Shown here: in pieces, positions 11,801 to 22,676 of the stretch
Layout of the letters: each line of letters opens with the position of its first letter
Position numbering within the stretch: the first letter of the stretch is position 1
Assembly: GCF_000801105.2 (NCBI RefSeq)
Contig: NW_026615411.1
Span: 1 to 64,000, forward strand
From: Raphanus sativus
Lineage: Eukaryota; Streptophyta; Magnoliopsida; Brassicales; Brassicaceae
Direction: 5' to 3'
DNA length: 64,000 nucleotides
Notes under the pieces: generated by a model
Database searches by the model: none
Told to the model about the DNA's origin: nothing
Seen by the model: the letters and a program-made list of their open reading frames with translations, nothing else
Made by a program: the position numbers and the translations under genes

Positions 11801-14800
11801 TAGTGGTTCCAAATAAAGCTTCTTAGATCGTGGTTCATCCTGGTTTGATAAGAATCATGAAGATATTGCCATATGTCCGAACAGGCTAATCTGGAATCAT
11901 CTGGATAGAAAGTGGGATATCTTCTTACTCACAACTCCTATGAGATTTATTCAACTTCCTGGTTATTCTCCACTGATTAGTGGTTCCAAATAAAGCTTCT
12001 TAGATCGTGGTTCATCCTGGTTTGATAAGAATCATGAAGATATTGCCATATGTCCGAACAGGCTAATCTGGAATCATCTGGATAGAAAGTGGGATATCTT
12101 CTTAATCACAACTCCTATGAGATTTATTCAACTTCCTGGTTATTCTCCACTGATTAGTGGTTCCAAATAAAGCTTCTTAGATCGTGGTTCATCCTGGTTT
12201 GATAAGAATCATGAAGATATTGGCATATGTCCGAACAGGCTAATCTGGAATCATCTGGATAGAAAGTGGGATATCTTCTTACTCACAACTCCTATGAGAT
12301 TTATTCAACTTCCTGGTTATTCTCCACTGATTAGTGGTTCCAAATAAAGCTTCTTAGATCGTGGTTCATCCTGGTTTGATAAGAATCATGAAGATAATGC
12401 ATATGTCCGAACAGGCTAATCTGGAATCATCTGGATAGAAAGTGGGATATCTTCTTGCTCACAACACTTATGAGATTTATTCAACTTCCTGGTTATTCTC
12501 CACTGATTAGTGGTTCCAAATAAAGCTTCTTAGATCGTGGTTCATCCTGGTTTGATAAGAATCATGAAGATATTGCCATATGTCCGAACAGGCTAATCTG
12601 GAATCATCTGGATAGAAAGTGGGATATCTTCTTACTCACAACTCCTATGAGATTTATTCAACTTCCTGGTTATTCTCCACTGATTAGTGGTTCCAAATAA
12701 AGCTTCTTAGATCGTGGTTCATCCTGGTTTGATAAGAATCATGAAGATAATGGCATATGTCCGAACAGGCTAATCTGGAATCATCTGGATAGAAGGTGGG
12801 ATATCTTCTTGCTCACAATCCTTATGAGATTTATTCAACTTCCTGGTTATTCTCCACTGATTAGTGGTTCCAAATAAAGCTTCTTAGATCGTGGTTCATC
12901 CTGGTTTGATAAGAATCATGAAGATAATGGCATATGTCCGAACAGGCTAATCTGGAATCATCTGGATAGAAGTGGGATATCTTCTTACTCACAACTCCTA
13001 TGAGATTTATTCAACTTCCTGGTTATTCTCCACTGATTAGTGGTTCCAAATAAAGCTTCTTAGATCGTGGTTCATCCTGGTTTGATAAGAATCATGAAGA
13101 TATTGCCATATGTCCGAACAGGCTAATCTGGAATCATCTGGATAGAAAGTGGGATATCTTCTTACTCACAACTCCTATGAGATTTATTCAACTTCCTGGT
13201 TATTCTCCACTGATTAGTGGTTCCAAATAAAGCTTCTTAGATCGTGGTTCATCCTGGTTTGATAAGAATCATGAAGATAATGGCATATGTCCGAACAGGC
13301 TAATCTGGAATCATCTGGATAGAAAGTGGGATATCTTCTTGCTCACAACTCTTATGAGATTTATTCAACTTCCTGGTTATTCTCCACTGATTAGTGGTTC
13401 CAAATAAAGCTTCTTAGATCGTGGTTCATCCTGGTTTGATAAGAATCATGAAGATAATGCATATGTCCGAACAGGCTAATCTGGAATCATCTGGATAGAA
13501 GGTGGGATATCTTCTTGCTCACAACACTTATGAGATTTATTCAACTTCCTGGTTATTCTCCACTGATTAGTGGTTCCAAATAAAGCTTCTTAGATCGTGG
13601 TTCATCCTGGTTTGATAAGAATCATGAAGATATTGCCATATGTCCGAACAGGCTAATCTGGAATCATCTGGATAGAAAGTGGGATATCTTCTTACTCACA
13701 ACTCCTATGAGATTTATTCAACTTCCTGGTTATTCTCCACTGATTAGTGGTTCCAAATAAAGCTTCTTAGATCGTGGTTCATCCTGGTTTGATAAGAATC
13801 ATGAAGATATTGCCATATGTCCGAACAGGCTAATCTGGAATCATCTGGATAGAAAGTGGGATATCTTCTTACTCACAACTCCTATGAGATTTATTCAACT
13901 TCCTGGTTATTCTCCACTGATTAGTGGTTCCAAATAAAGCTTCTTAGATCGTGGTTCATCCTGGTTTGATAAGAATCATGAAGATATTGCCATATGTCCG
14001 AACAGGCTAATCTGGAATCATCTGGATAGAAAGTGGGATATCTTCTTACTCACAACACTTATGAGATTTATTCAACTTCCTGGTTATTCTCCACTGATTA
14101 GTGGTTCCAAATAAAGCTTCTTAGATCGTGGTTCATCCTGGTTTGATAAGAATCATGAAGATATTGCCATATGTCCGAACAGGCTAATCTGGAATCATCT
14201 GGATAGAAAGTGGGATATCTTCTTACTCACAACTCCTATGAGATTTATTCAACTTCCTGGTTATTCTCCACTGATTAGTGGTTCCAAATAAAGCTTCTTA
14301 GATCGTGGTTCATCCTGGTTTGATAAGAATCATGAAGATAATGCCATATGTCCGAACAGGCTAATCTGGAATCATCTGGATAGAAGGTGGGATATCTTCT
14401 TGCTCACAAAACTTATGAGATTTATTCAACTTCCTGGTTATTCTCCACTGATTAGTGGTTCCAAATAAAGCTTCTTAGATCGTGGTTCATCCTGGTTTGA
14501 TAAGAATCATGAAGATAATGCCATATGTCCGAACAGGCTAATCTGGAATCATCTGGATAGAAGGTGGGATATCTTCTTGCTCACAATCCTATGAGATTTA
14601 TTCAACTTCCTGGTTATTCTCCACTGATTAGTGGTTCCAAATAAAGCTTCTTAGATCGTGGTTCATCCTGGTTTGATAAGAATCATGAAGATATTGCCAT
14701 ATGTCCGAACAGGCTAATCTGGAATCATCTGGATAGAAAGTGGGATATCTTCTTACTCACAACTCCTATGAGATTTATTCAACTTCCTGGTTATTCTCCA

Positions 14801-17495
14801 CTGATTAGTGGTTCCAAATAAAGCTTCTTAGATCGTGGTTCATCCTGGTTTGATAAGAATCATGAAGATATTGGCATATGTCCGAACAGGCTAATCTGGA
14901 ATCATCTGGATAGAAGGTGGGATATCTTCTTACTCACAACTCCTATGAGATTTATTCAACTTCCTGGTTATTCTCCACTGATTAGTGGTTCCAAATAAAG
15001 CTTCTTAGATCGTGGTTCATCCTGGTTTGATAAGAATCATGAAGATATTGCCATATGTCCGAACAGGCTAATCTGGAATCATCTGGATAGAAAGTGGGAT
15101 ATCTTCTTACTCACAACTCCTATGAGATTTATTCAACTTCCTGGTTATTCTCCACTGATTAGTGGTTCCAAATAAAGCTTCTTAGATCGTGGTTCATCCT
15201 GGTTTGATAAGAATCATGAAGATATTGCCATATGTCCGAACAGGCTAATCTGGAATCATCTGGATAGAAAGTGGGATATCTTCTTACTCACAACTCCTAT
15301 GAGATTTATTCAACTTCCTGGTTATTCTCCACTGATTAGTGGTTCCAAATAAAGCTTCTTAGATCGTGGTTCATCCTGGTTTGATAAGAATCATGAAGAT
15401 ATTGCCATATGTCCGAACAGGCTAATCTGGAATCATCTGGATAGAAAGTGGGATATCTTCTTACTCACAACTCCTATGAGATTTATTCAACTTCCTGGTT
15501 ATTCTCCACTGATTAGTGGTTCCAAATAAAGCTTCTTAGATCGTGGTTCATCCTGGTTTGATAAGAATCATGAAGATATTGCCATATGTCCGAACAGGCT
15601 AATCTGGAATCATCTGGATAGAAAGTGGGATATCTTCTTACTCACAACTCCTATGAGATTTATTCAACTTCCTGGTTATTCTCCACTGATTAGTGGTTCC
15701 AAATAAAGCTTCTTAGATCGTGGTTCATCCTGGTTTGATAAGAATCATGAAGATAATGGCATATGTCCGAACAGGCTAATCTGGAATCATCTGGATAGAA
15801 AGTGGGATATCTTCTTACTCACAACACTTATGAGATTTATTCAACTTCCTGGTTATTCTCCACTGATTAGTGGTTCCAAATAAAGCTTCTTAGATCGTGG
15901 TTCATCCTGGTTTGATAAGAATCATGAAGATATTGCATATGTCCGAACAGGCTAATCTGGAATCATCTGGATAGAAGGTGGGATATCTTCTTGCTCACAA
16001 CACTTATGAGATTTATTCAACTTCCTGGTTATTCTCCACTGATTAGTGGTTCCAAATAAAGCTTCTTAGATCGTGGTTCATCCTGGTTTGATAAGAATCA
16101 TGAAGATATTGCCATATGTCCGAACAGGCTAATCTGGAATCATCTGGATAGAAAGTGGGATATCTTCTTACTCACAACTCCTATGAGATTTATTCAACTT
16201 CCTGGTTATTCTCCACTGATTAGTGGTTCCAAATAAAGCTTCTTAGATCGTGGTTCATCCTGGTTTGATAAGAATCATGAAGATATTGCCATATGTCCGA
16301 ACAGGCTAATCTGGAATCATCTGGATAGAAAGTGGGATATCTTCTTACTCACAACTCCTATGAGATTTATTCAACTTCCTGGTTATTCTCCACTGATTAG
16401 TGGTTCCAAATAAAGCTTCTTAGATCGTGGTTCATCCTGGTTTGATAAGAATCATGAAGATATTGCCATATGTCCGAACAGGCTAATCTGGAATCATCTG
16501 GATAGAAAGTGGGATATCTTCTTACTCACAACTCCTATGAGATTTATTCAACTTCCTGGTTATTCTCCACTGATTAGTGGTTCCAAATAAAGCTTCTTAG
16601 ATCGTGGTTCATCCTGGTTTGATAAGAATCATGAAGATATTGCCATATGTCCGAACAGGCTAATCTGGAATCATCTGGATAGAAAGTGGGATATCTTCTT
16701 ACTCACAACTCTATGAGATTTATTCAACTTCCTGGTTATTCTCCACTGATTAGTGGTTCCAAATAAAGCTTCTTAGATCGTGGTTCATCCTGGTTTGATA
16801 AGAATCATGAAGATATTGCCATATGTCCGAACAGGCTAATCTGGAATCATCTGGATAGAAAGTGGGATATCTTCTTACTCACAACTCCTATGAGATTTAT
16901 TCAACTTCCTGGTTATTCTCCACTGATTAGTGGTTCCAAATAAAGCTTCTTAGATCGTGGTTCATCCTGGTTTGATAAGAATCATGAAGATATTGCCATA
17001 TGTCCGAACAGGCTAATCTGGAATCATCTGGATAGAAAGTGGGATATCTTCTTACTCACAACTCCTATGAGATTTATTCAACTTCCTGGTTATTCTCCAC
17101 TGATTAGTGGTTCCAAATAAAGCTTCTTAGATCGTGGTTCATCCTGGTTTGATAAGAATCATGAAGATATTGCCATATGTCCGAACAGGCTAATCTGGAA
17201 TCATCTGGATAGAAAGTGGGATATCTTCTTACTCACAACTCCTATGAGATTTATTCAACTTCCTGGTTATTCTCCACTGATTAGTGGTTCCAAATAAAGC
17301 TTCTTAGATCGTGGTTCATCCTGGTTTGATAAGAATCATGAAGATATTGCCATATGTCCGAACAGGCTAATCTGGAATCATCTGGATAGAAAGTGGGATA
17401 TCTTCTTACTCACAACTCCTATGAGATTTATTCAACTTCCTGGTTATTCTCCACTGATTAGTGGTTCCCAAATAAAGCTTTCTAGATCGTGGTTC
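8801..17495 (+). repeat. Centromeric-type satellite array 1 (about 177-bp monomer)
   Basis: About 49 head-to-tail copies of a monomer of about 177 bp, most with one AAGCTT (HindIII) site. The first monomers have AAAGATTCTT instead. Landmarks in each unit: GATCGTGGTTCATCCTGG, ATATGTCCGAACAGGC, GGTTATTCTCCACTGATTAG. Two classes differ at linked positions: AATGGCATATG with GAAGGTGGG and GCTCACAACACTTA, or ATTGCCATATG with GAAAGTGGG and ACTCACAACTCCTA. Mixed copies occur. The second class dominates towards 17.4 kb. Small indels (for example near 9561 and 10441) vary monomer length. No open reading frame of note. Likely a Brassica-type centromere satellite, from memory. Confidence 0.95.
17491..17495 (+). 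repeat. C2 target-site duplication, left copy (GGTTC)
   Basis: GGTTC at 17491-17495 and at 23192-23196, immediately outside the two LTRs. Removing C2 and one copy restores the normal satellite string GATCGTGGTTCATCC, so the insertion site is exact. Confidence 0.95.
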
Positions 17496-18010
17496 TGTTG
17501 AGATGAAGCATAGCGACATAAGAGTAATCAGAGGAGAAGAAGAGATTCAAATGATACAAGGAAATGGTGTTACCTTGGAACACAAGTATGGCCGTACAAC
17601 TTGGGAGACAAGGCAACACTAGAACTTGTAAAAGAGTCTTGAACAGCAAGGAGATCCTTCCTAAGTCGCCTCTGATGTGTTTGAAAGAAGAGAGAGACGT
17701 TGGAGTGTGAAGACAAGAAGGGGGATGTCGGCAAGAGTATAATATTGTATTACTCTTGCCTTGGAGCCGTTGATGACAGGTCGCTATCCAAGACCAGGCG
17801 ACCAGACTACTTGCTCATTTGTTTATGCTTTTCTCCTTTGTTCTCTTATGCTGCTTATGTCGATATATTAACCTTGTATGTGAACCATTTCAAGTTAAGT
17901 GAATGAAAGATGAAACCACTTCACTAAACTCTCTCTCTCGGATTCTCTCAATCTCACTCTCTTAGTTACTCATTCTCATCAATCTTCACACTTAATCTCT
18001 AAATCTCACA
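17496..18010 (+). repeat. C2 left (5') LTR
   Basis: 515 bp, TGTTGAGATG to AATCTCACA. Differs from the right LTR at about 17659, 17664 and 17677 (all transitions). It holds two adjacent inverted repeats (17730-17803) and a TATA-like GATATATTAA near 17862. Confidence 0.95.
17730..17803 (+). promoter_or_regulatory. Two adjacent stem-loops in C2 LTR
   Basis: First: GGCAAGAGTA (17730-17739) with TACTCTTGCC (17751-17760), a perfect 10-bp stem with an 11-nt loop. Second: GGTCGC (17779-17784) with GCGACC (17798-17803), 13-nt loop. Both recur in the right LTR (first at 22911-22941). They could act in the RNA (packaging, dimerisation or 3'-end formation) or be regulatory DNA. Role is not known. Confidence 0.6.
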
Positions 18011-18022
18011 TGGTATCAGAGC
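18011..18022 (+). other. C2 primer binding site
   Basis: TGGTATCAGAGC directly adjoining the LTR terminus CA, complementary to the initiator tRNA-Met 3' end as in most plant copia elements. Confidence 0.9.
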
Positions 18023-18150
18023 TCTCTTGCTCTTGAGACCTTAATTTCTTTTTCACTTCCGCATAATCTCTGTTCTTAACTTTCCCTTTTTAGCAAAATT
18101 TCTTTGTGTTCTTGAGTGTTCTTCACTTATCACTCCAGAATTTGCCAAAA

Positions 18151-20433
18151 ATGGAAAAGTCATCCAAAGTCTCCATTCCGGTTACACTCACTGGTGTAAA
18201 CTATCTCTTGTGGTCTAGGCTTGTGAAAACAGCCTTGGGAGGAAGAGGTCTCTGCTCTCACATAACAGAAGACAAGCCCTCTAAAGAAACTGTCCAAGGA
18301 GGGGACAGTACTGAAGTTGTGGTTGCTACCGAAGACAAGTGGGATCAGGAGGATCTCTTGGTGTTGTCTATCATCCAAAGCAGCCTTGACGCACCAATCT
18401 TGGAAGCTTACTCTTACTGTGAGACTCCCAAAGAGTTGTGGAACACTCTTCAGAAGGTGTATGGCAACATATCAAACTTGAGTAGAGTGTTTGAGGTCAA
18501 GAGGGCCATTAGCTCACTCCACCAAGAAGACATGGATTTCAACCAGCATTTCGGCAAGTTCCGAGCCTTGTGGGCTGAGTTGGAGATGCTGAGGCCATGT
18601 ACTGTGGACCCTAGCATACTTAAAGACCGGAGAGAAGAAGACAAGGTGTTTGCCTTGCTCCTCACCATGAACCCCGGTTACAACGACCTCATTAAACACT
18701 TGCTGAGAGCTGAGAAGCTACCAACCTTGGAAGAAGTATGCTCTCAAATCCAGAAGGAACAAGGGTCGGTTGGACTCTTTGGGGGCAAAGGAGAGCTTGT
18801 GTTGGTGAACCAAGCTGAAGGCACAGCAAACAAGGGTCAGTACAAGCCGGAGGACAAGAAAGTGTGGGTTTGTGACCATTGCAAGAAGAAAGGGCATGGC
18901 AAGGACAAGTGCTGGATTCTCCACCCTCACCTCAAGCCAATGAAGTTCAGGACTCCTCTCAATGATGCAAGAGCCAACTACTCTGGTGAGATGGGTGAAC
19001 CAAGCACTCCAAACACCACACGAGCCATCTCAAACACCAATCCAGCTGGTGAAGGCAAAGCGCTTGTATCAAGCAACTCCAGTACCTTGAGAATCACTCC
19101 TGATGATACCATCAAGAGATCTGACATTGAGGCTCTCATCAGGGCCCTCAAGGACCACTCTGGTAACACCTTTGGTACCTCTTTACATGCTACTAATATT
19201 GACTATTCCTTGAATGCGATTGCTAGCTCTAAAATGAACAAACCTTTAGTGATTGATTCAGGGGCTAGTCATCATATGATAAGTGATCTAGGGTTGATTA
19301 AAAATATTGTTCCTGCCCTAGGAAATGTTTGTGTAGCTAATGGAGAGTTGGTTCCAATTAAAGGGGTGGGTGATCTTAGGATATTTGAAAAAGACTCTAA
19401 AGCCTTTTATATGCCTAGTTTCACTTCCAACTTGTTATCAGTAAAAAGGGTTGCCACTGATTTAAATTGCCATGTTACCTTCACTCCTAATGATGTTTTG
19501 TTTCAGGATATTGAAACTAGTAGGTTGCTTGGCAAAGGTGTAACCAAGGGAGACTTGTACTTGCTTGAAGACACTAAGCTTGCTTCCGATTTATCTCTTG
19601 CTTTAAATTCTTGTTTTAATTTCCCTAAAGATGTAATGTGGCATGCTAGATTAGGTCATCCTCACTCTCGTGCCTTGAACATCATGTTGCCTAGTATTTC
19701 TTTTCAAAAAGATTGTGAAGCTTGTATCTTAGGAAAGCATTGTAAAACTGTGTTTCCTAAATCGAGTACTATCTATGAATGTGCCTTTGATTTAATTCAC
19801 TCTGATGTTTGGACTGCACCATGCGCATCTAGGGAGTTTCATAAATACTTTGTGACATTCATAGATGAGAAAACCAAGTATACTTGGATCACCTTGCTTC
19901 AATCAAAGGATAGGGTGTTAGATGCTTTTATAAATTTTCAAAATTATGTGTCTAACCATTACAATGCCAAGATAAAAATTTTGAGATCAGATAATGGTGG
20001 GGAATACACAAGCACAGCATTTAAACAACACCTATCCAAGCATGGAGTGATCCATCAAACAAGCTGTCCATACACTCCACAACAAAATGGAGTGGCTGAG
20101 AGAAAGAATAGGCACCTTATGGAGGTTGCTAGGAGTATGATGTTCCACATGAATGTGCCAAAGAGGTTTTGGGGCGATGCAGTGATGACAGCATGCTACC
20201 TGATCAACAAGATACCAACCAAAATCTTGCAAGATCAGTCACCACATGAGGTATTAAACAAATATCGTCCATCTATAGATCACCTTCGGGTATTTGGGTG
20301 TGTGTGCTTTGTTTTGATTCCAGGACAACAAAGAAACAAGCTGGAACCAAAGAGCACCAGAGCCATGTTTATAGGCTACTCTCCTCACCAAAAGGATACA
20401 AGTGCTATGTGCCAGATACCAAGAGGGTTCTAG
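18151..20433 (+). CDS. C2 gag-protease-integrase part of copia polyprotein
   Basis: The start chosen is the ATG at 18151 (MEKSSKVSIPV); an upstream in-frame ATG at 18106 adds only 15 residues without family resemblance. Domains: N-terminal gag (LTGVNYLLWSRLV, about residues 10-230), zinc knuckle CDHCKKKGHGKDKC from residue 241, aspartic protease DSGAS at 369, GAG-pre-integrase HHCC (WHARLGH ... CEACILGKHC), integrase with D552, D614 and E650 (DD-35-E spacing). The frame is lost at the A-run 20390-20393, so the last 13 or so residues are out of frame. The protein would form virus-like particles, process itself and integrate cDNA. RT is in the next frame. Confidence 0.9.
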   Translation: MEKSSKVSIPVTLTGVNYLLWSRLVKTALGGRGLCSHITEDKPSKETVQGGDSTEVVVATEDKWDQEDLLVLSIIQSSLDAPILEAYSYCETPKELWNTLQKVYGNISNLSRVFEVKRAISSLHQEDMDFNQHFGKFRALWAELEMLRPCTVDPSILKDRREEDKVFALLLTMNPGYNDLIKHLLRAEKLPTLEEVCSQIQKEQGSVGLFGGKGELVLVNQAEGTANKGQYKPEDKKVWVCDHCKKKGHGKDKCWILHPHLKPMKFRTPLNDARANYSGEMGEPSTPNTTRAISNTNPAGEGKALVSSNSSTLRITPDDTIKRSDIEALIRALKDHSGNTFGTSLHATNIDYSLNAIASSKMNKPLVIDSGASHHMISDLGLIKNIVPALGNVCVANGELVPIKGVGDLRIFEKDSKAFYMPSFTSNLLSVKRVATDLNCHVTFTPNDVLFQDIETSRLLGKGVTKGDLYLLEDTKLASDLSLALNSCFNFPKDVMWHARLGHPHSRALNIMLPSISFQKDCEACILGKHCKTVFPKSSTIYECAFDLIHSDVWTAPCASREFHKYFVTFIDEKTKYTWITLLQSKDRVLDAFINFQNYVSNHYNAKIKILRSDNGGEYTSTAFKQHLSKHGVIHQTSCPYTPQQNGVAERKNRHLMEVARSMMFHMNVPKRFWGDAVMTACYLINKIPTKILQDQSPHEVLNKYRPSIDHLRVFGCVCFVLIPGQQRNKLEPKSTRAMFIGYSPHQKDTSAMCQIPRGF

Positions 20434-22532
20434 TATCCAGGGATGTGAGGTTTGTTGAGTCCAAAGGCTACTATGCAGAAAAGAGTTGGGATGAAGTAAA
20501 AGACTTGTCTCAATCAGCATCAGATAGGGCCGAGAACTTGAGAAGGGTTATGAGGGGCATTGGCATCAGTATACCAGGAGGGAATACAACAGCTGAGTCA
20601 AGCTCTCATCAGGAGGGTTCCACAAGCAATAGAGACCAGGAGGGTCCTAGTAATGAAGCTGCTGCGGATGCTCCTCTTGATCCTGAGGGGGGGAAGATAA
20701 CTGAGATACAACCACAAAGCTCAGTTTCTCATGATCAAGCAGAGCAACCAGAAGGATCAGTGGGTAGCAGAGATCAGACGGATGATGAGGCTACAATACT
20801 AGAAGAACCAGCTCAAGCTCAACCACCAAGAAGAAGTGAGAGGATCAGGCGTCCTCCAACAGATTGGGTGAATACAAGAGTGTATTTCAACTCACAAGCC
20901 GTGGCTCATCCCATCCAAGCTACATGCTCTCTAGCTCAGTTTCCTGAGAACCACCAAGTCTTTATGGCAAATGTGGATCAAGAATTCATTCCGAGAAGCT
21001 ATAAAGAAGCCATGGAGATAGATGAATGGAGAGAGTCTGTGGAAGATGAGATGGGGGCTATGGAAAAGAATGGAACCTATTTTGAGAGTGAGCTTCCCAA
21101 AGGCAAGAAGGCAGTGACCAGCATGCTTCTGTTCACAATCAAGTATCTAGCTAATGGGAAACCTGAAAGGAAGAAGACCAGGCTAGTAGCAAGAGGCTAC
21201 ACCCAAGTGTATGGAGAAGATTACCTAGAAACGTTTGCTCCAGTAGCAAAGTTACACACCATAAGGGTTGTGCTCTCTCTTGCTGTGAATTTGGAATGGG
21301 ATCTTTGGCAAATGGATGTCAAGAATGCATTCTTACAAGGAGAGCTAGAAGATGAAGTATACATGCGCCCACCACCTGGAATGGAAAGCATGGTAAAGCC
21401 TGGCAATGTTTTGAGACTGAGGAAAGCAATATATGGTCTGAAGCAATCCCCAAGAGCCTGGTATCACAAGCTGAGCTCAACACTGAATGGAAGGGGCTTT
21501 GTAAAATCTGAGGCTGATCACACCTTGTTCACTCTGACCAGCAAGCAAGGGATCATTGTTATACTCATCTATGTAGATGATATAATCATCACAGGCAGTA
21601 ATAAAGAAGGGATCAGCTCAACCAAAGCATTTCTTAAAGCAACATTCGACATCAAGGACTTGGGAGAGCTCAAGTACTTCCTAGGGATTGAGATTTGCAG
21701 ATCTAAGGAAGGGCTGTTCCTATCACAAAGAAAATACACTTTGGATTTGTTAAAAGAAGCTGGTGATCTTGACAGTAGAGCTGCTAAAACGCCACTAGAA
21801 GAAGGATACAAGGTGATGCGTGAGGGGGAGATAGAAGATAAGCCATATGGAGATGTAAGGCACTATAGGAAAATGGTGGGAAAGCTCATCTATCTAACCA
21901 TTACAAGACCGGATGTATGCTTTGCTGTGAACCAAGTCAGTCAGCACATGCAAGCGCCAAAGATGCACCATTGGAACATGGTGGAAAGGATTCTGAGATA
22001 CCTAAGAGAGGCACCAGGACAAGGAGTATGGCTAGGGTGCAACAAGAGCACTGAGATAGTGGGGTATTGTGATGCAGATTGGGCTGGAGACAGAGTGGAC
22101 AGGAGGTCTACTACTGGATATTGTACCTTCATAGGAGGCAACTTAGTCACTTGGAAAAGCAAGAAGCAGAAGATAGTCTCATGCTCTAGTGCAGAAGCTG
22201 AGTATAGAGCAATGAGGAAACTCACCAGTGAGCTAATCTGGATGAAGAACCTGCTAAGGGATTTGGGAATTGAAAGCAAAGATCCCATCACAATGCATTG
22301 TGATAACCAGGCAGCCATTCATATAGCCTCCAACAATGTGTTCCATGAAAGAACCAAACACATTGAAGTTGATTGCCATAAAGTCAGACAAGCAGTGGAG
22401 CAACGCATCATACTGCCATGTTACACCAGAAGTGAAGAGCAACTGGCAGACATCTTCACCAAAGCTGCAAGCCGAAAGGTCTGTGAGTTCATCCATTCAA
22501 AGCTTGGACTCATAGACATATCATCTCACTGA
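20298..22532 (+). CDS. C2 RT-RNase H part of copia polyprotein (after frameshift)
   Basis: Open frame; family-like sequence begins only near 20394 (GYKCYVPDTKRVL). The first 32 residues are the integrase region read out of frame, so this is not an independent gene. Contains an acidic, low-complexity linker, RRSERIRRPP, RT motifs TRLVARGYTQ, MDVKNAFLQGELEDEVYM and YVDD at 21570-21581, and RNase H (CDADWAGDRVDRRSTTGY, SCSSAEAEYRAM, HERTKHIEVDCHKVR). Stop at 22530-22532. One restored base would join it to the upstream frame. No canonical X XXY YYZ slippery site is present, so a mutation or a homopolymer base-calling error is more likely than programmed frameshifting. Confidence 0.9.
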   Translation: MCVLCFDSRTTKKQAGTKEHQSHVYRLLSSPKGYKCYVPDTKRVLVSRDVRFVESKGYYAEKSWDEVKDLSQSASDRAENLRRVMRGIGISIPGGNTTAESSSHQEGSTSNRDQEGPSNEAAADAPLDPEGGKITEIQPQSSVSHDQAEQPEGSVGSRDQTDDEATILEEPAQAQPPRRSERIRRPPTDWVNTRVYFNSQAVAHPIQATCSLAQFPENHQVFMANVDQEFIPRSYKEAMEIDEWRESVEDEMGAMEKNGTYFESELPKGKKAVTSMLLFTIKYLANGKPERKKTRLVARGYTQVYGEDYLETFAPVAKLHTIRVVLSLAVNLEWDLWQMDVKNAFLQGELEDEVYMRPPPGMESMVKPGNVLRLRKAIYGLKQSPRAWYHKLSSTLNGRGFVKSEADHTLFTLTSKQGIIVILIYVDDIIITGSNKEGISSTKAFLKATFDIKDLGELKYFLGIEICRSKEGLFLSQRKYTLDLLKEAGDLDSRAAKTPLEEGYKVMREGEIEDKPYGDVRHYRKMVGKLIYLTITRPDVCFAVNQVSQHMQAPKMHHWNMVERILRYLREAPGQGVWLGCNKSTEIVGYCDADWAGDRVDRRSTTGYCTFIGGNLVTWKSKKQKIVSCSSAEAEYRAMRKLTSELIWMKNLLRDLGIESKDPITMHCDNQAAIHIASNNVFHERTKHIEVDCHKVRQAVEQRIILPCYTRSEEQLADIFTKAASRKVCEFIHSKLGLIDISSH

Positions 22533-22564
22533 TTCTCTCCTTCATGAAGTGTTCTACTCTTTTC

Positions 22565-22608
22565 CCTTGGCGTGGTTTTTTGTCCCATGTGGTTTTACCT
22601 AGCCAAGG
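22565..22608 (+). promoter_or_regulatory. C2 3' UTR hairpin, counterpart of the C1 hairpin
   Basis: CCTTGGCGTGG (22565-22575) pairs with CCTAGCCAAGG (22598-22608) in 9 of 11 positions with a 2-nt internal mismatch. The loop has TTTTGTCCCATG and GGTTTT and the flank TTTTAATGAGG matches C1. Stem sequence differs from C1 but pairing is kept. Confidence 0.65.
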
Positions 22609-22663
22609 TTTTAATGAGGGAATGCTTCATGACTTCCAAGCTTGACTTGTTTCACATGGTCAA

Positions 22664-22676
22664 GCTTGAGGGGGAG
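22664..22676 (+). other. C2 polypurine tract
   Basis: CTTGAGGGGGAG-type purine tract immediately before the 3' LTR start TGTTGAGATG; plus-strand primer. Confidence 0.85.

Noticed and set aside
17700..17906. 68-codon frame in C2 LTR (also 22881-23087)
   Set aside because: Identical only because LTRs are identical; no domain, no conserved start context; overlaps the stem-loops. Likely chance.
20380..20400. Programmed frameshift between integrase and RT in C2
   Set aside because: No X XXY YYZ slippery heptamer; copia elements normally use one frame; a one-base loss in an A-run explains it.
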